Below are positions 1-11,538 of a DNA stretch of 64,000 nucleotides, in pieces. The translations under genes were made by a program, and so were the position numbers. The notes under the pieces are model-generated. The model was not told where the DNA came from, did not search any database, and worked only from the letters and a program-made list of their open reading frames with translations. Position 1 is the stretch's first letter; the number at the start of each line of letters is the position of its first letter. Source of the DNA: Gordius sp. MW1 (taxonomy: Eukaryota; Nematomorpha; Gordioida; Gordea; Gordiidae); assembly GCA_964036665.1 (NCBI GenBank), contig OZ038530.1, positions 14,665,001-14,729,000 on the forward strand. Reading direction: 5' to 3'.

Positions 1-1491
1 TATTATAGACACGCGAAAAATATATTTGTTACTTCAATTTTGAGGAAAATTAGGATTTTTTAAGAATTGTTAAGAACCTGAAACATATTGACAGTTAGGG
101 TACACCATAATCTTCGGTTGATTTATTAATGTTCAAACGGTCTAATTACTTCTAATAATAATCTCAATGTACTCAAACCTCAATAAAAAACCACAAAAAT
201 GCGCTTGATTCAAGGATCATCAAATCCCATAAAATATTAATTTATATTCTCATTTTGGCAACTTTTGCTCTTATTATTTAAATAATTTGCGTTTTAAATA
301 TTATCCATCTTATATGATTTAACCCTTCTATTGAAAGTTGTACACTTGATTTTTAATTAAATATTTTAAATAAAGTTACAAAAATAAAATTGTCCCAACA
401 GATATAAATAGGCATATATTGTACTAAAACCCATAAGCTTAATCAGAATTTTAATTAAGAGGGAGGGGGCAAATTTTAGGTAGGAGGGGCAAAATGATCA
501 TTTTGGCTATTTAAATAACAATTTTGTTATATTTATATAAATTGATTTATGAATTCATCCCTGTCTTCCCAACCATGAACTCACATTTATGCAAATGTTG
601 ACTGAAAATCAATTATTTTATGGCAAATTATTAATTAAATTTTGAGAACTTCGTTTAACAAAGTACGTACTCGAAAGGAATTTAAAAGTATATATTTAAA
701 GTTTAACTCCGCCTACTTTTACCAAAACATTACGAGTCGTGTCTGCTTTTCAACTGCGCTAGGCAATAAACAAATAAATATTTATTATTTGTAATGCTAT
801 CGAACTCTTAGAAATTTAAAAATGTAAAAATAAATGGTTTTTAAATCTAAATTATAATTTATCAGATATATATAAAAATATTTTCATTTAACGATCTTCT
901 GATATTAAGCATTATATTTACAATAGAGTTCGCTAGGGGAAAAATAGTAAAATTTGAGATAGTTTTAAATGCTTTCGAAAGGCAAAAGCTAAATGTAAAC
1001 AACATATGCTAATTTTGAAAAAAGTGTTTAAAGTGGGGTTATAAAAAAGTTAAAGGGTAATTTTATCAAAGATTTGAATTTTCTTTGACAAAAATCAAAA
1101 TTATGCGTGTTTTGACCCTGATATACGCCGCCCTAACATAGAGATTTAATATTTATGGTTATAAAGAGGCAAAAATTTGATAATTATTCCTTACATTTTA
1201 GTAGAAATGTTATATAATTGACTTGATGATATCGTATTACGAAAGGATTTAACATTGATCTGTGGGTGGCATAACATAATCTTTTTAAGATGTGACCCAA
1301 GAATTAGGTTAACGTTCATACGAATTATGGAACAGATAATATCTAGCGATATCATAAGATTGGGTATATACAAATATATGGTTGTTGAGTTAAATTTAAA
1401 CTGTAAAACAGCTTTTTTTGATTTAAACAAATTTTTTGTGTTTTCAAACTTTTTTCTCCATTTAGATCCTCAATTTATTTAAGATTTATGT
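1..1491. other. No gene seen
   Basis: AT-rich DNA with a small fragment of the CATGGGCGTAGCC MITE family at about 450-500. Overlapping short frames on both strands near 1191-1482 have no family resemblance. Confidence 0.6.
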
Positions 1492-1493
1492 TA

Positions 1494-2264
1494 GGGGAGA
1501 CCGGGGCTACTTTAGCCATAAAAAATTAAATCGTGTTTGAAAAAAAACTAAAAATTATTTTTTCAAATTTTATGTTGGAATCTATTTTTAAAGACTATTT
1601 TTAATATAGGAAGAAAATTTGAAGGGAAATAAGCAATAGTTTTTTCACAAAATAAGTTCAAAAAAAATGAAAATCCTAAATTTTTTAAAAGTGCCCGGGG
1701 TTAGTCATAGCCCATAGATTAACTCTGACTTTTTCACTTCTTATTAGTGTATGCTAACTCATATCAATAAAAAGATTGTTTCTTCATAAAAAAATGTAGA
1801 AAATGCAAATGTAATATGAATATTTTTTGTTTTTTAAATCTTGCCATATGTAAAACACAATGCAAAAATGGCTAGCAATAGCCCCTTTCCGACTAGCCCC
1901 GACCCCTATTTTAATAAACAATTAATAATTTAAGATGTTATATTGCATATAAAAATTTTATCATTATACGGTTTTTATATAAAAAATCTCCCTTTATAAG
2001 ATAAAAGTTAAATCAATCCAAAATATTCAGCCAAAAAAATTTTATATGCAAAATAAAATTTTTTGAAAAGGCTACTAATAGCCCCGAAAAATCGTTTTTT
2101 CTCAATAAAAATTTTAAATTTCATTTTTTCTAAACAAAAAATTTTTTACTTATGTCATATGGAAAAATACACATATTTAAATTTTGATTTAATATCATTA
2201 TTATTTTAAAAAATAATTAGAAAGATAATAGTAACCCCGGGCTACGACTAGCCCCGGTCTCCCC
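1494..2264. mobile_element. Terminal-inverted-repeat element of 771 bp with TA flanks
   Basis: Ends GGGGAGACCGGGGCTA and TAGCCCCGGTCTCCCC are inverted repeats and each is bounded by TA, as expected for a Tc1/mariner-type insertion. The motif (G)GCTA..ATAGCCCC recurs several times inside (near 1700, 1870, 2070). There is no coding capacity, so it is non-autonomous. Confidence 0.7.
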
Positions 2265-2746
2265 TACAATATAAATATTCAATTTTTCAGCTTCAAAACA
2301 TATTCATATTACAATATCAAAAAGTCATTGCTCGGTCTGTGCGAAGTAAGGAAATCGCCCTAAATTTTGAAGGCTAAACTAGGACGTTACATTGTATTTA
2401 TTATGATAACAAGCATTACAAATCACACCTGATGTATAGATTGTTTGGGGCACTGGGTGAAAAATAGGCCAGTTTAAAATGATCTGAAAAAATATTCCTC
2501 AAGATTTAACTCGTTTCGATCCGTAATCCCATATCGTCGTAGATTGGGCTATCTGTGAATGCAAATTTATATTATCAAATTTTTGGTAGGAATTCATCAT
2601 TTCATGACTATTATTATAGCATCATATAGTAAACTTACAATAAAGTTAGGGCAAAACGGCACTAGGTTTAATGAAGTTCTAACGGACAAAATTCTCTGTC
2701 TGTGTAAGCCTCGCAAGCCCAATATGGACAAGGTGAGACATGCAAG

Positions 2747-3318
2747 TAGGGCCTGTAATATGGAATCTCTTTAACCCGAGCCCAAAAACTTATTTATTTT
2801 TGGCCCGACCCGAGCCCGACCCGAATTTTTAAATAAAAACTTTTAGAAAAATGTGACATTTAAAAATATTTTACTTTACCATATAAATATTAAATAAATC
2901 TAATTGTTATTAATCCTATTTCAAAATTAATGTATGTTCGGAATAAAACTCCATTTATTCTTGCAACAATTTATTTAACCAATAATATTAAAATAAAATA
3001 ACTCAATGTTCCAATAGCTATCATGGATATATATAAATACTAAAATGAGATTTGTAATTTTGGTAAAAGACTGAAGCTTGGTAATTACATTTTGTACGCT
3101 GTGCGAAGATAACTTTTAATATAGAGTTGAGTTTATTTAAATCAAATTTTAAAAGGATTGGTTTGCCTTGGGTTCAATTTGGGCCGGGCTCGGGCCTGGG
3201 GCAGCGCGACCCAAGGCACATCCCGGGCCCGATTATTTTATTAACTTTTGTCCCAGCCCGGCGCAAAACCCTGTCGGGCCGGGGTCGGGCCTCTTTGGGC
3301 GGCCTGTGCAGGGCTCTA
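2747..3318. mobile_element. Probable hAT-type non-autonomous element with CCCGACCCGA-rich ends
   Basis: The left end TAGGGCCTGTAATA and right end GCAGGGCTCTA are imperfect inverted repeats. Next to each lie GC-rich runs built from CCCGAGCCCGA-type units (2775-2825, 3180-3305) in opposite orientation around an AT-rich core. The flanks CATGCAAG and CATTCAGA match at only 5 of 8 bases, so the limits are approximate. A 108-codon open frame over the right arm is low-complexity and not a gene. Confidence 0.5.
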
Positions 3319-3986
3319 CATTCAGATTATTGGACTACAAAATTTGAATACTATTTTGGCGCTACATTTAATAATTTTGTAAATAGCTTTCTTAAACCCA
3401 TACCCAAAGCATTTGGAACAGATTTCATCGAGTCTGACCTTAAAACGAAATAAATGTTTCAAAATATAAAGTTTTTATTTTGCCTGAGAATCTTGATTAT
3501 TAGAAACTGATATAACGGTTATAAAAAGAATTATCTTACAAAATAAGGAATAGAATGGCATGGCATTTCATTTAAATACTGTAAAGTATCTCTATGTTTA
3601 GAACTTTTTCATAAGTCTAAAATATAATGATTTATGTAGCTTCATAAATGGCAAAATTACTGTAGATAATCTCTTTATAATCAACATCTGTAAAACTTAA
3701 AACACTATATACCTTTTAGAGAAGTAATTAGTTGCCACTGTATTTTTATCTTATAAATAAAACCGTTTCTGCTGTTTTATAGAATACTACGGAGCAAATT
3801 TTTTCAATTTCATTACAATTTTTTTTTATTAAAATTTTGTTTATTCGATGTTGAAAAATTAGTTTAAAAATGGGATATGTAAAATATAATCGCCGGTTAG
3901 AAATAAAAATAAAATAATAATACGAAAGCGTCGCATTTATCATCCGTTAAAAGCGGCCAGTTGACGGCTAGGGATTTAAAATTATA

Positions 3987-5561
3987 CTTTGCGATTAAAA
4001 ACCTATTTGTTTATTAAAAAAGTTGGTGAAATATTAAGAGACCGGGCAGCGTCGACTAATTTCTTTAAGAAGTTCAATGGCGGCTGGTCCAAAAGTCCCA
4101 GAGCAGGAGGCAACAATAAGGGTAAAAATTTTTGAAGGTAGGAAGGCCTGGTATGACCATTTTACGGGGGCGAGGGTCAGATAATTGAATTTTGTTTAGA
4201 GGGGGCAAAAATGACTATTCAAGTGAAATTCCTAGTGATGCGGAAAAACCGAGAAAAATCTCGGTCTCGGTCTCCGTCTCGTCTCGTCTCGGAGAATTTG
4301 AAAAATGGAGTCGAGATCGAGACGAGAATTTTGAGGTCGAGACGAGACGATACGAGATTTTCCCGGCGAGATCTCGACTTTTTATTGATCGTTAGATTTT
4401 AGTAAATTATTGTGTATTTTAATTTACATTTAAGGTATTAAGTGTAAATCAATATGTATGGAATATATTTGATATTAAAAAAAATCCCAAGTGTAGTTAA
4501 TATTATATATTTTTGCAAAAAAATTAAAATTTGGCAATCATTTACCTAAGTATGGTTGATTTTTGTCATACATTTAAATACGTACTCATTAATTTAAAGT
4601 TTAACCCTTATGTTCTTAATTCTATAATAATGCTGCTTTTATTGTTGTTTTTACAACGTTTTAATTTGTGCAACTAGTTATCAATTCTGTAAATAATAAT
4701 AACATCATTAAATGTCACTCGCACTTTGTGGTTTATAGCGCTATAGTAAACATGCAATAAACACTATGGGGTAAATTAATGATGGTTATATTAATGGACT
4801 TAAACTTTTGCCTTAAATATGTTAAGGTCTACTTTGAAGCATTAGCAATGGTTAAAAAAGGGTCTCATTTTGCTCAATTATGCAACTAAATCAACTATAA
4901 GCAAACCTATAATTTTCGAAGTCCATTTATAGTTGACAGACACAGTGAATTTAATACAAATATTATAATTTGCTAGAACAATAAAATTTAATTTTTTATA
5001 TTTCAAATTTATTTATAGTTTTTTTAGTCTGCACTTTTTATAGAAAATGTTATCTTTATGAGTTAATTCATATCTTTATATTGTCAATGAGATGTCGTGT
5101 CCCGCTAAATCTTTAAAAAGTTTGTGTATTAAAGTTTTTCGAAAAATATAAAATTTGCCATTTGGATTTTTGAACACTTATTTATATTTTTAATAAAACA
5201 GGAGAAATTTTAATTCCGAATATATTTTTTTTTTAGACGAGACGAGAATTCTCGTCGAGACGAGACGAGACCGAGATTTTTCTAGACCGAGACGAGACGA
5301 GATCGAGATTTTCTTAATCGCTCCCGAGACGAGACGAGATTTTGTTTTCGAGACCGAGACGAGACGAGATCGAAACACTAGAAATTCCATTCAAGGGGTA
5401 GACCATTTTGCCAAGGAATCAGGCTGGAGCCGTTGGGTCGCATTTTTCCTTCCAACGATAGGTCAGACGACAACGACAGGGTATTAGCTCTTGTAAAAGT
5501 GGCCTGGATATGGACATTTATTTTGCCTGATGTATTTAAATTTATTAAAAAGGCATTGTAG
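3987..5561 (+). CDS. Weak candidate gene: two possible exons around a transposon
   Basis: An open frame ending at 4121 (donor GTAAAAATT) reads GEILRDRAASTNFF and ends AGGNNKG. A second segment, 5416-5561, after acceptor GCCAAG reads IRLEPLGRIFPSNDR and then VLALVKVAWIWTFILPDVF, a likely membrane helix, before a stop. Codon phase matches across the junction. The 1,164-bp element at 4224-5387 would lie in the intron. No in-frame Met was found upstream; the ATG at 4077 (MAAGPKVPEQEATIR) is in another frame and could instead be the true first exon. The product is not recognised. The local base composition is richer in GC than the surroundings, which is the main reason to list it. Confidence 0.22.
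4224..5387. mobile_element. 1,164-bp element with inverted GAGACGAGAC-rich ends
   Basis: Both ends carry arrays of GAGAC/GACGAG in opposite orientation (4255-4380 and 5235-5375), and the outer edges TGAAATTCCTAGTG and CACTAGAAATTC pair imperfectly. Flanks TATTCAAG and CATTCAAG form a 7-of-8 target duplication. The 8-bp duplication and arrays of hexamer-like subterminal repeats suggest a hAT-type non-autonomous element. The interior is AT-rich with no recognised transposase. Short open frames over the arrays are low-complexity and not genes. Confidence 0.65.
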
Positions 5562-5874
5562 GGGGGTGACTTGAGTAGTCGTCTACCTACTAAGAGCAGT
5601 TATTGCAGGAAATTCTTTAGAATAGGGAATTCCTAGTCTGAGGGCGATGGAGTATCATAGCTCAGGGTCCTCCAATCTCTCTAGAAAGTAAACTAGGATA
5701 TCTAGCCTCTCGAGCCCCAATCCGTCAATAACCAAAGATTTAGTTTATAGTGCTGGCGGGCGTCGCTGCTCGATAAGATGAGATCAACGGAGCGAGGGAC
5801 TAGGCCTGCATCCCAATTTTTTGTCTTGAGGTTGAGAATGGGGTCCTTGGATTCACGTTGGCAGACCAAACATC

Positions 5875-5990
5875 TAGAGCAGGGATCAAAAAAGCCCGGC
5901 CCGCTAAAGGGCCGCGCAACTCTAAAATTTTAATTTTCGGGCGGGCCCGGGCGGGCACTATGATAAGATTCGGGCAGTTCGGACATGATT
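5875..5990. repeat. hAT-type GC-rich terminal fragment
   Basis: Begins TAGAGCAGGG and continues into GCCCGGCCCGC and GGGCGGGCCCGGGCGGGC, the same style of end as at 2747-3318, 41095-41200 and 54290-54430. Only a short remnant is present. Confidence 0.4.
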
Positions 5991-8186
5991 AAATTAAAAT
6001 CATAGGATATTATTTTGTTACTTTTTTTATTAGATCGTATATCGAGAATGCTTAGAATGTTAAAATAACATAACTTTGCTACCCCTTCCCTATTTATTTA
6101 TATAATCTTTGCCTGACTCCATTTCTTCCAGATGAAAGTATTGAAATATTTATATTTATGTAGCCCTTTCATTGTTCGCAATATGTGCCGTCTACACTTA
6201 AATTATAGGCGTCATGCCATTTTCACACAATGTATGCACATATAAGTGTTAAATTTCATTCTAATTCGTTTATTTTTTTTTAGCATATAATGATTTAACA
6301 AAGCTTCCCCATTTCGCAATTCGCCTTATTTATTCCCTAATCTACTCTATTACTTATTTCTAATTTCTCTAAATTAATTTCCATGCCATTCTTTTTTGCC
6401 CCATTTGGCAATTCCCCCTTTTTTTGTTCCCTTATCTACGCTATTACTTATTTTATAATTAATTCCCCTACCATCTTTTTTTACTTCAAATAAAAATTCT
6501 CTCCATTAAATTTCATAGCAAAAAGGTAATTTATTGATTAAATATATTTTTTATCAAATTAATATAACAGTGCACAAAATTTAAATAATCAAAATAATTT
6601 TTATTAACCTAAAACTAAATGCATTAGCAATTAATCTATTAAAATTTTGTGACCTATGAGTGGTTTTGCCAGCAATAACATAATATTTAAAAAAAACTCT
6701 TGCCAAATGTTTTTGAAAAGACAAATACTACCATTTTTGAGCTATATGTATTAAGATTTAAGATTGAAAGTTTTATCTGAAAAAATTGTATCTCATTTGA
6801 ATTAATTTAAGAGTTGTGTGATATGCAAATGCTTTACATGTCCATTAGTTTATAAGATTTATAATTTTAAATCATTTTTTCACATAAAATATCGTGCTTG
6901 ACCTTAACTCTTGTAGTGTACAAGCGACTTGGATGTAAACTGCTGGGAACAGATATTTATTCAAAATGTACCAGCCTGGAATCTAGAAATTTCTCCAACT
7001 GGATATTCTAAATTTTCTCCAAATAGATATAAGTTCAACATAATCACTCCATTCAACATCACTCACCTCAACTTCGCTCCGCCATAGTTTCCACTTATCC
7101 ACTACATTCGCGTTTACAATCCATTTCGCTATAAGCACATTACAATTAGATATTCCATAGTTTTCAACCACACTATTTGGATATTTTTTTGTTTTGTACT
7201 TTGCTCATTTGTCATTTACCAACAGTTTTACTTATCTTCATTACTTTTAAGAGATTTATTATCATCAGGAACAAAAGAGGGAGTTAAAAAATAATTATAA
7301 TATTATAATAATATTTCGTCCTATTCAAGGACATCATCAGATTATAACAGAATATGATAAATAAAATAATACAATTAAATGGAACGTTTTATAGGTGGGT
7401 TAATATTATAATGTAAGAATGGATACAGATCTCTTAAAAGTATTCTGAACGATGAAGAAAATTTATTAAATTTATCTCATTACTTAATATTTTTTATTAA
7501 CAATAAAATATTTTATTTTATATAATCCGCAAATTGGTAAACAAAATAAAGCTTCCTTCCACCAAACTTTTAATTAGATTTAAAAATTTATGATAAATTC
7601 TTTAACTATGTTACGTTTTTTAAACTTTAAGTATTTATTAGATTTACTAATCAGAGAAGACTACGTGGCACTTACCCGATCAAGATAGAAGAAACTCATT
7701 AAAACAAACCCCTGCCTGTGGAACCAATATTTGTTAAAGAAGAATATATATGTAAAATTAATGCTTAAGGTTTAAAATGGTTTATAAATATACAAGTAAA
7801 AAGAAATCTGAGTCACACTATTAAAAATAAAGCTGGCTAATGGTGAGTTTTGGTGTTGACAAATAAATTTAAAATAGTTAACTTAAAACTTTTCTTTCCT
7901 TTAACTAACTTTTATCGTATCCTCTCAAATTTTAACGTTATTTTAATATTTGCGACAAACGCCTTTAATATTTTATGCGACACTAAAATGTTCGATAAAA
8001 ACTATAGGGATTAATTTTTTTACATCTTTAAATACATTTTAATAGATAAAATTTATTGCGCCTAAATATCCTAAACGATTTAAAAAGTTAATAACAAAGA
8101 TACATGCGTTTTATTAGTATGTTCCAAGTGACTACTGTAAAAAAGTTTATAAGAGATGCAGCATATATTTATTGTATTCTAAACAG
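5991..8186. other. No gene seen
   Basis: AT-rich intergenic DNA without recognisable repeats. A 62-codon minus-strand frame at 6983-7171 looks like chance. Confidence 0.6.
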
Positions 8187-8194
8187 CTTAAAAC

Positions 8195-9829
8195 CATAGA
8201 CTAATAAAACTATAGACTGCCGAACAGCTGTTCTGTGCATTGAAATTTATTTAGCAACTCAGGCCGCCATTACTTTAACCCACCAATATGCGCACTTGTG
8301 AAATAAAAAACGGCATAAGTGTTTATAAAATAAAGTAATCAAGTTATTTTATGGTTATTTTAATAAATCATCTTTATATGCTTTGTCTTTAATAAATACT
8401 TTGTTTTACATAATTTAAATGAACTTCAAGTTTGGTGATTATATTATTTTCTACACAAGATCATTTAGCTGATGCAATATTCAAAGCTAGTATCCCTGTA
8501 TATGCCTGGAAAGGAGAAACAGACAAGATGTATTAAACAGGTATATATAGTTTTGATTTTTTATGTTTATATATTGTAGACCTTTTCAAAGTTAATTAAC
8601 CTTTAAATTTTATTTTTGATGGTAATGATTGTAGATCTTGTTTTTCAAAGATCAACCTTTAAATTTAATTTTGGATGATTGTTATGATCTAACAGAGTTG
8701 GTCCATGACCATGACATATATATTTGGCAGTACATTAGCATTAAATGTTATGGCTTTAAAAACATTCAAGATATTTATATTTTAAATTTTCTACATTTAA
8801 AATAATATTTTATTGATCATAAATTAATAAAATTTATAATTTTTTTTTATTTGTTAGTTAGCACATTCCTATTTGGATGGGTTTTACAAGTCTTTATCAA
8901 TCAGAAGTTTAGTTATCTGTAATTTTAAAATGGCAACTAGTTTAAACTTTAAGTTTTCATTTATATTATTTCATATGCTTTCTACTTGACAAGATTGCTA
9001 TAAGGCCTCATCTTCATTTTACGTTGTTTTGAATTATATAAATTAATTCTTATTTATATAATATTTTGAAGGTGTGTGAATATGGGCAAAGGGATTGTAT
9101 ATAAACTGCTGCCAGGAGCAAAGAGTGCATAGCAATCTGCCAAGGCATGTTGTGATTTGTAAAGCCAGCCAATTAGAAAACCTGCATATGAATATTTATG
9201 AATACATGCATGAATTGTATTGTAATTTATTTTTATACTTATGAAATAAACTTCTAAAAAGTTCTTATACTTTTTTTAGAAATATAATACATGAATCATC
9301 AAATATTACACAAATAAAAATTTTGCTTTATAATTTTTTAAATAATTTGAACCAACAATTTAAAATTTACAAAGCAAAAATAAAATAAATAAATCTTAAG
9401 GGTAACTAATTTTTTAGATGACAATTGATTAATATTTTACTCTCGTAAAATTTATATGTAGTTAAATTTCATATCGAGAAAACCTATAATGTTAAAACTA
9501 ATACTAATCTTTTCGTGTAGAAAATATAGTATAGATGGCGCTAATATTACTTTTAACGATATTATATTATTTCCTTATAAATGTAGAATTTCTACACAAG
9601 TTTAAATGTTTTCAATGTGGTTTAATTTATTCTTATATAAACATGAGTTTTACTTTTTGTTTGGGCTTTTGTAAGCTTATATTAGCTTGATATAAATTTA
9701 TAAAATAAATATTACAATCCAGCGAAATAAGTAGCGCTTAGATAGTTTATGAGACGAAAGTAATGGCGGATTACACCCTTACTTAAAAATTATCGACTGT
9801 TCGGCAGTCTATAGTTTTATTAGTCTATG
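8195..9829. mobile_element. Non-autonomous DNA transposon, 1,635 bp, left copy of an inverted pair
   Basis: Terminal inverted repeats of about 33 bp begin CATAGACTAATAAAAC and read on through CTATAGACTGCCGAACAG. The element is flanked by a perfect 8-bp target duplication CTTAAAAC (8187-8194 and 9830-9837). Subterminal CCGCCATTACTTT / AGTAATGGCGG also pair. No open reading frame of note lies inside, so it must be mobilised in trans. An 8-bp duplication with CA..TG ends points to the hAT or P superfamily; which one cannot be decided here. Confidence 0.93.
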
Positions 9830-9857
9830 CTTAAAACAATGTTTTTTATGGGACAAT

Positions 9858-11492
9858 CATAGACTAATAAAACTATAGACTGCCGAACAGTCGATAATTT
9901 TTAAGTAAGGGTGTAATCCGCCATTACTTTCGTCTCATAAACTATCTAAGCGCTACTTATTTCGCTGGATTGTAATATTTATTTTATAAATTTATATCAA
10001 GCTAATATAAGCTTACAAAAGCCCAAACAAAAAGTAAAACTCATGTTTATATAAGAATAAATTAAACCACATTGAAAACATTTAAACTTGTGTAGAAATT
10101 CTACATTTATAAGGAAATAATATAATATCGTTAAAAGTAATATTAGCGCCATCTATACTATATTTTCTACACGAAAAGATTAGTATTAGTTTTAACATTA
10201 TAGGTTTTCTCGATATGAAATTTAACTACATATAAATTTTACGAGAGTAAAATATTAATCAATTGTCATCTAAAAAATTAGTTACCCTTAAGATTTATTT
10301 ATTTTATTTTTGCTTTGTAAATTTTAAATTGTTGGTTCAAATTATTTAAAAAATTATAAAGCAAAATTTTTATTTGTGTAATATTTGATGATTCATGTAT
10401 TATATTTCTAAAAAAAGTATAAGAACTTTTTAGAAGTTTATTTCATAAGTATAAAAATAAATTACAATACAATTCATGCATGTATTCATAAATATTCATA
10501 TGCAGGTTTTCTAATTGGCTGGCTTTACAAATCACAACATGCCTTGGCAGATTGCTATGCACTCTTTGCTCCTGGCAGCAGTTTATATACAATCCCTTTG
10601 CCCATATTCACACACCTTCAAAATATTATATAAATAAGAATTAATTTATATAATTCAAAACAACGTAAAATGAAGATGAGGCCTTATAGCAATCTTGTCA
10701 AGTAGAAAGCATATGAAATAATATAAATGAAAACTTAAAGTTTAAACTAGTTGCCATTTTAAAATTACAGATAACTAAACTTCTGATTGATAAAGACTTG
10801 TAAAACCCATCCAAATAGGAATGTGCTAACTAACAAATAAAAAAAAATTATAAATTTTATTAATTTATGATCAATAAAATATTATTTTAAATGTAGAAAA
10901 TTTAAAATATAAATATCTTGAATGTTTTTAAAGCCATAACATTTAATGCTAATGTACTGCCAAATATATATGTCATGGTCATGGACCAACTCTGTTAGAT
11001 CATAACAATCATCCAAAATTAAATTTAAAGGTTGATCTTTGAAAAACAAGATCTACAATCATTACCATCAAAAATAAAATTTAAAGGTTAATTAACTTTG
11101 AAAAGGTCTACAATATATAAACATAAAAAATCAAAACTATATATACCTGTTTAATACATCTTGTCTGTTTCTCCTTTCCAGGCATATACAGGGATACTAG
11201 CTTTGAATATTGCATCAGCTAAATGATCTTGTGTAGAAAATAATATAATCACCAAACTTGAAGTTCATTTAAATTATGTAAAACAAAGTATTTATTAAAG
11301 ACAAAGCATATAAAGATGATTTATTAAAATAACCATAAAATAACTTGATTACTTTATTTTATAAACACTTATGCCGTTTTTTATTTCACAAGTGCGCATA
11401 TTGGTGGGTTAAAGTAATGGCGGCCTGAGTTGCTAAATAAATTTCAATGCACAGAACAGCTGTTCGGCAGTCTATAGTTTTATTAGTCTATG
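9858..11492. mobile_element. Same 1,635-bp transposon, right copy in opposite orientation
   Basis: Identical in length to the copy at 8195-9829 and its reverse complement; no difference was seen in the stretches compared by eye. It has its own perfect 8-bp target duplication GGGACAAT (9850-9857 and 11493-11500), so it is an independent insertion and not half of a composite. The unoccupied spacer between the copies is 28 bp, made of the two inner target duplications and 12 bp between them. It ends 46 bp before the MTO1 ATG. Confidence 0.93.
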
Positions 11493-11538
11493 GGGACAAT
11501 AAGATTAACCGAATTGCAGTATTTCGATTGCCATGTGA

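Noticed and set aside
3127..3453. 108-codon Gly/Pro/Arg-rich frame
   Set aside because: It overlaps the GC-rich arm of a probable hAT element and has no family resemblance.
4192..4402. Arg/Ser-rich proteins in two frames
   Set aside because: They are translations of the GAGACGAGAC array of a transposon end. The minus-strand frame at 5190-5390 is the same at the other end.
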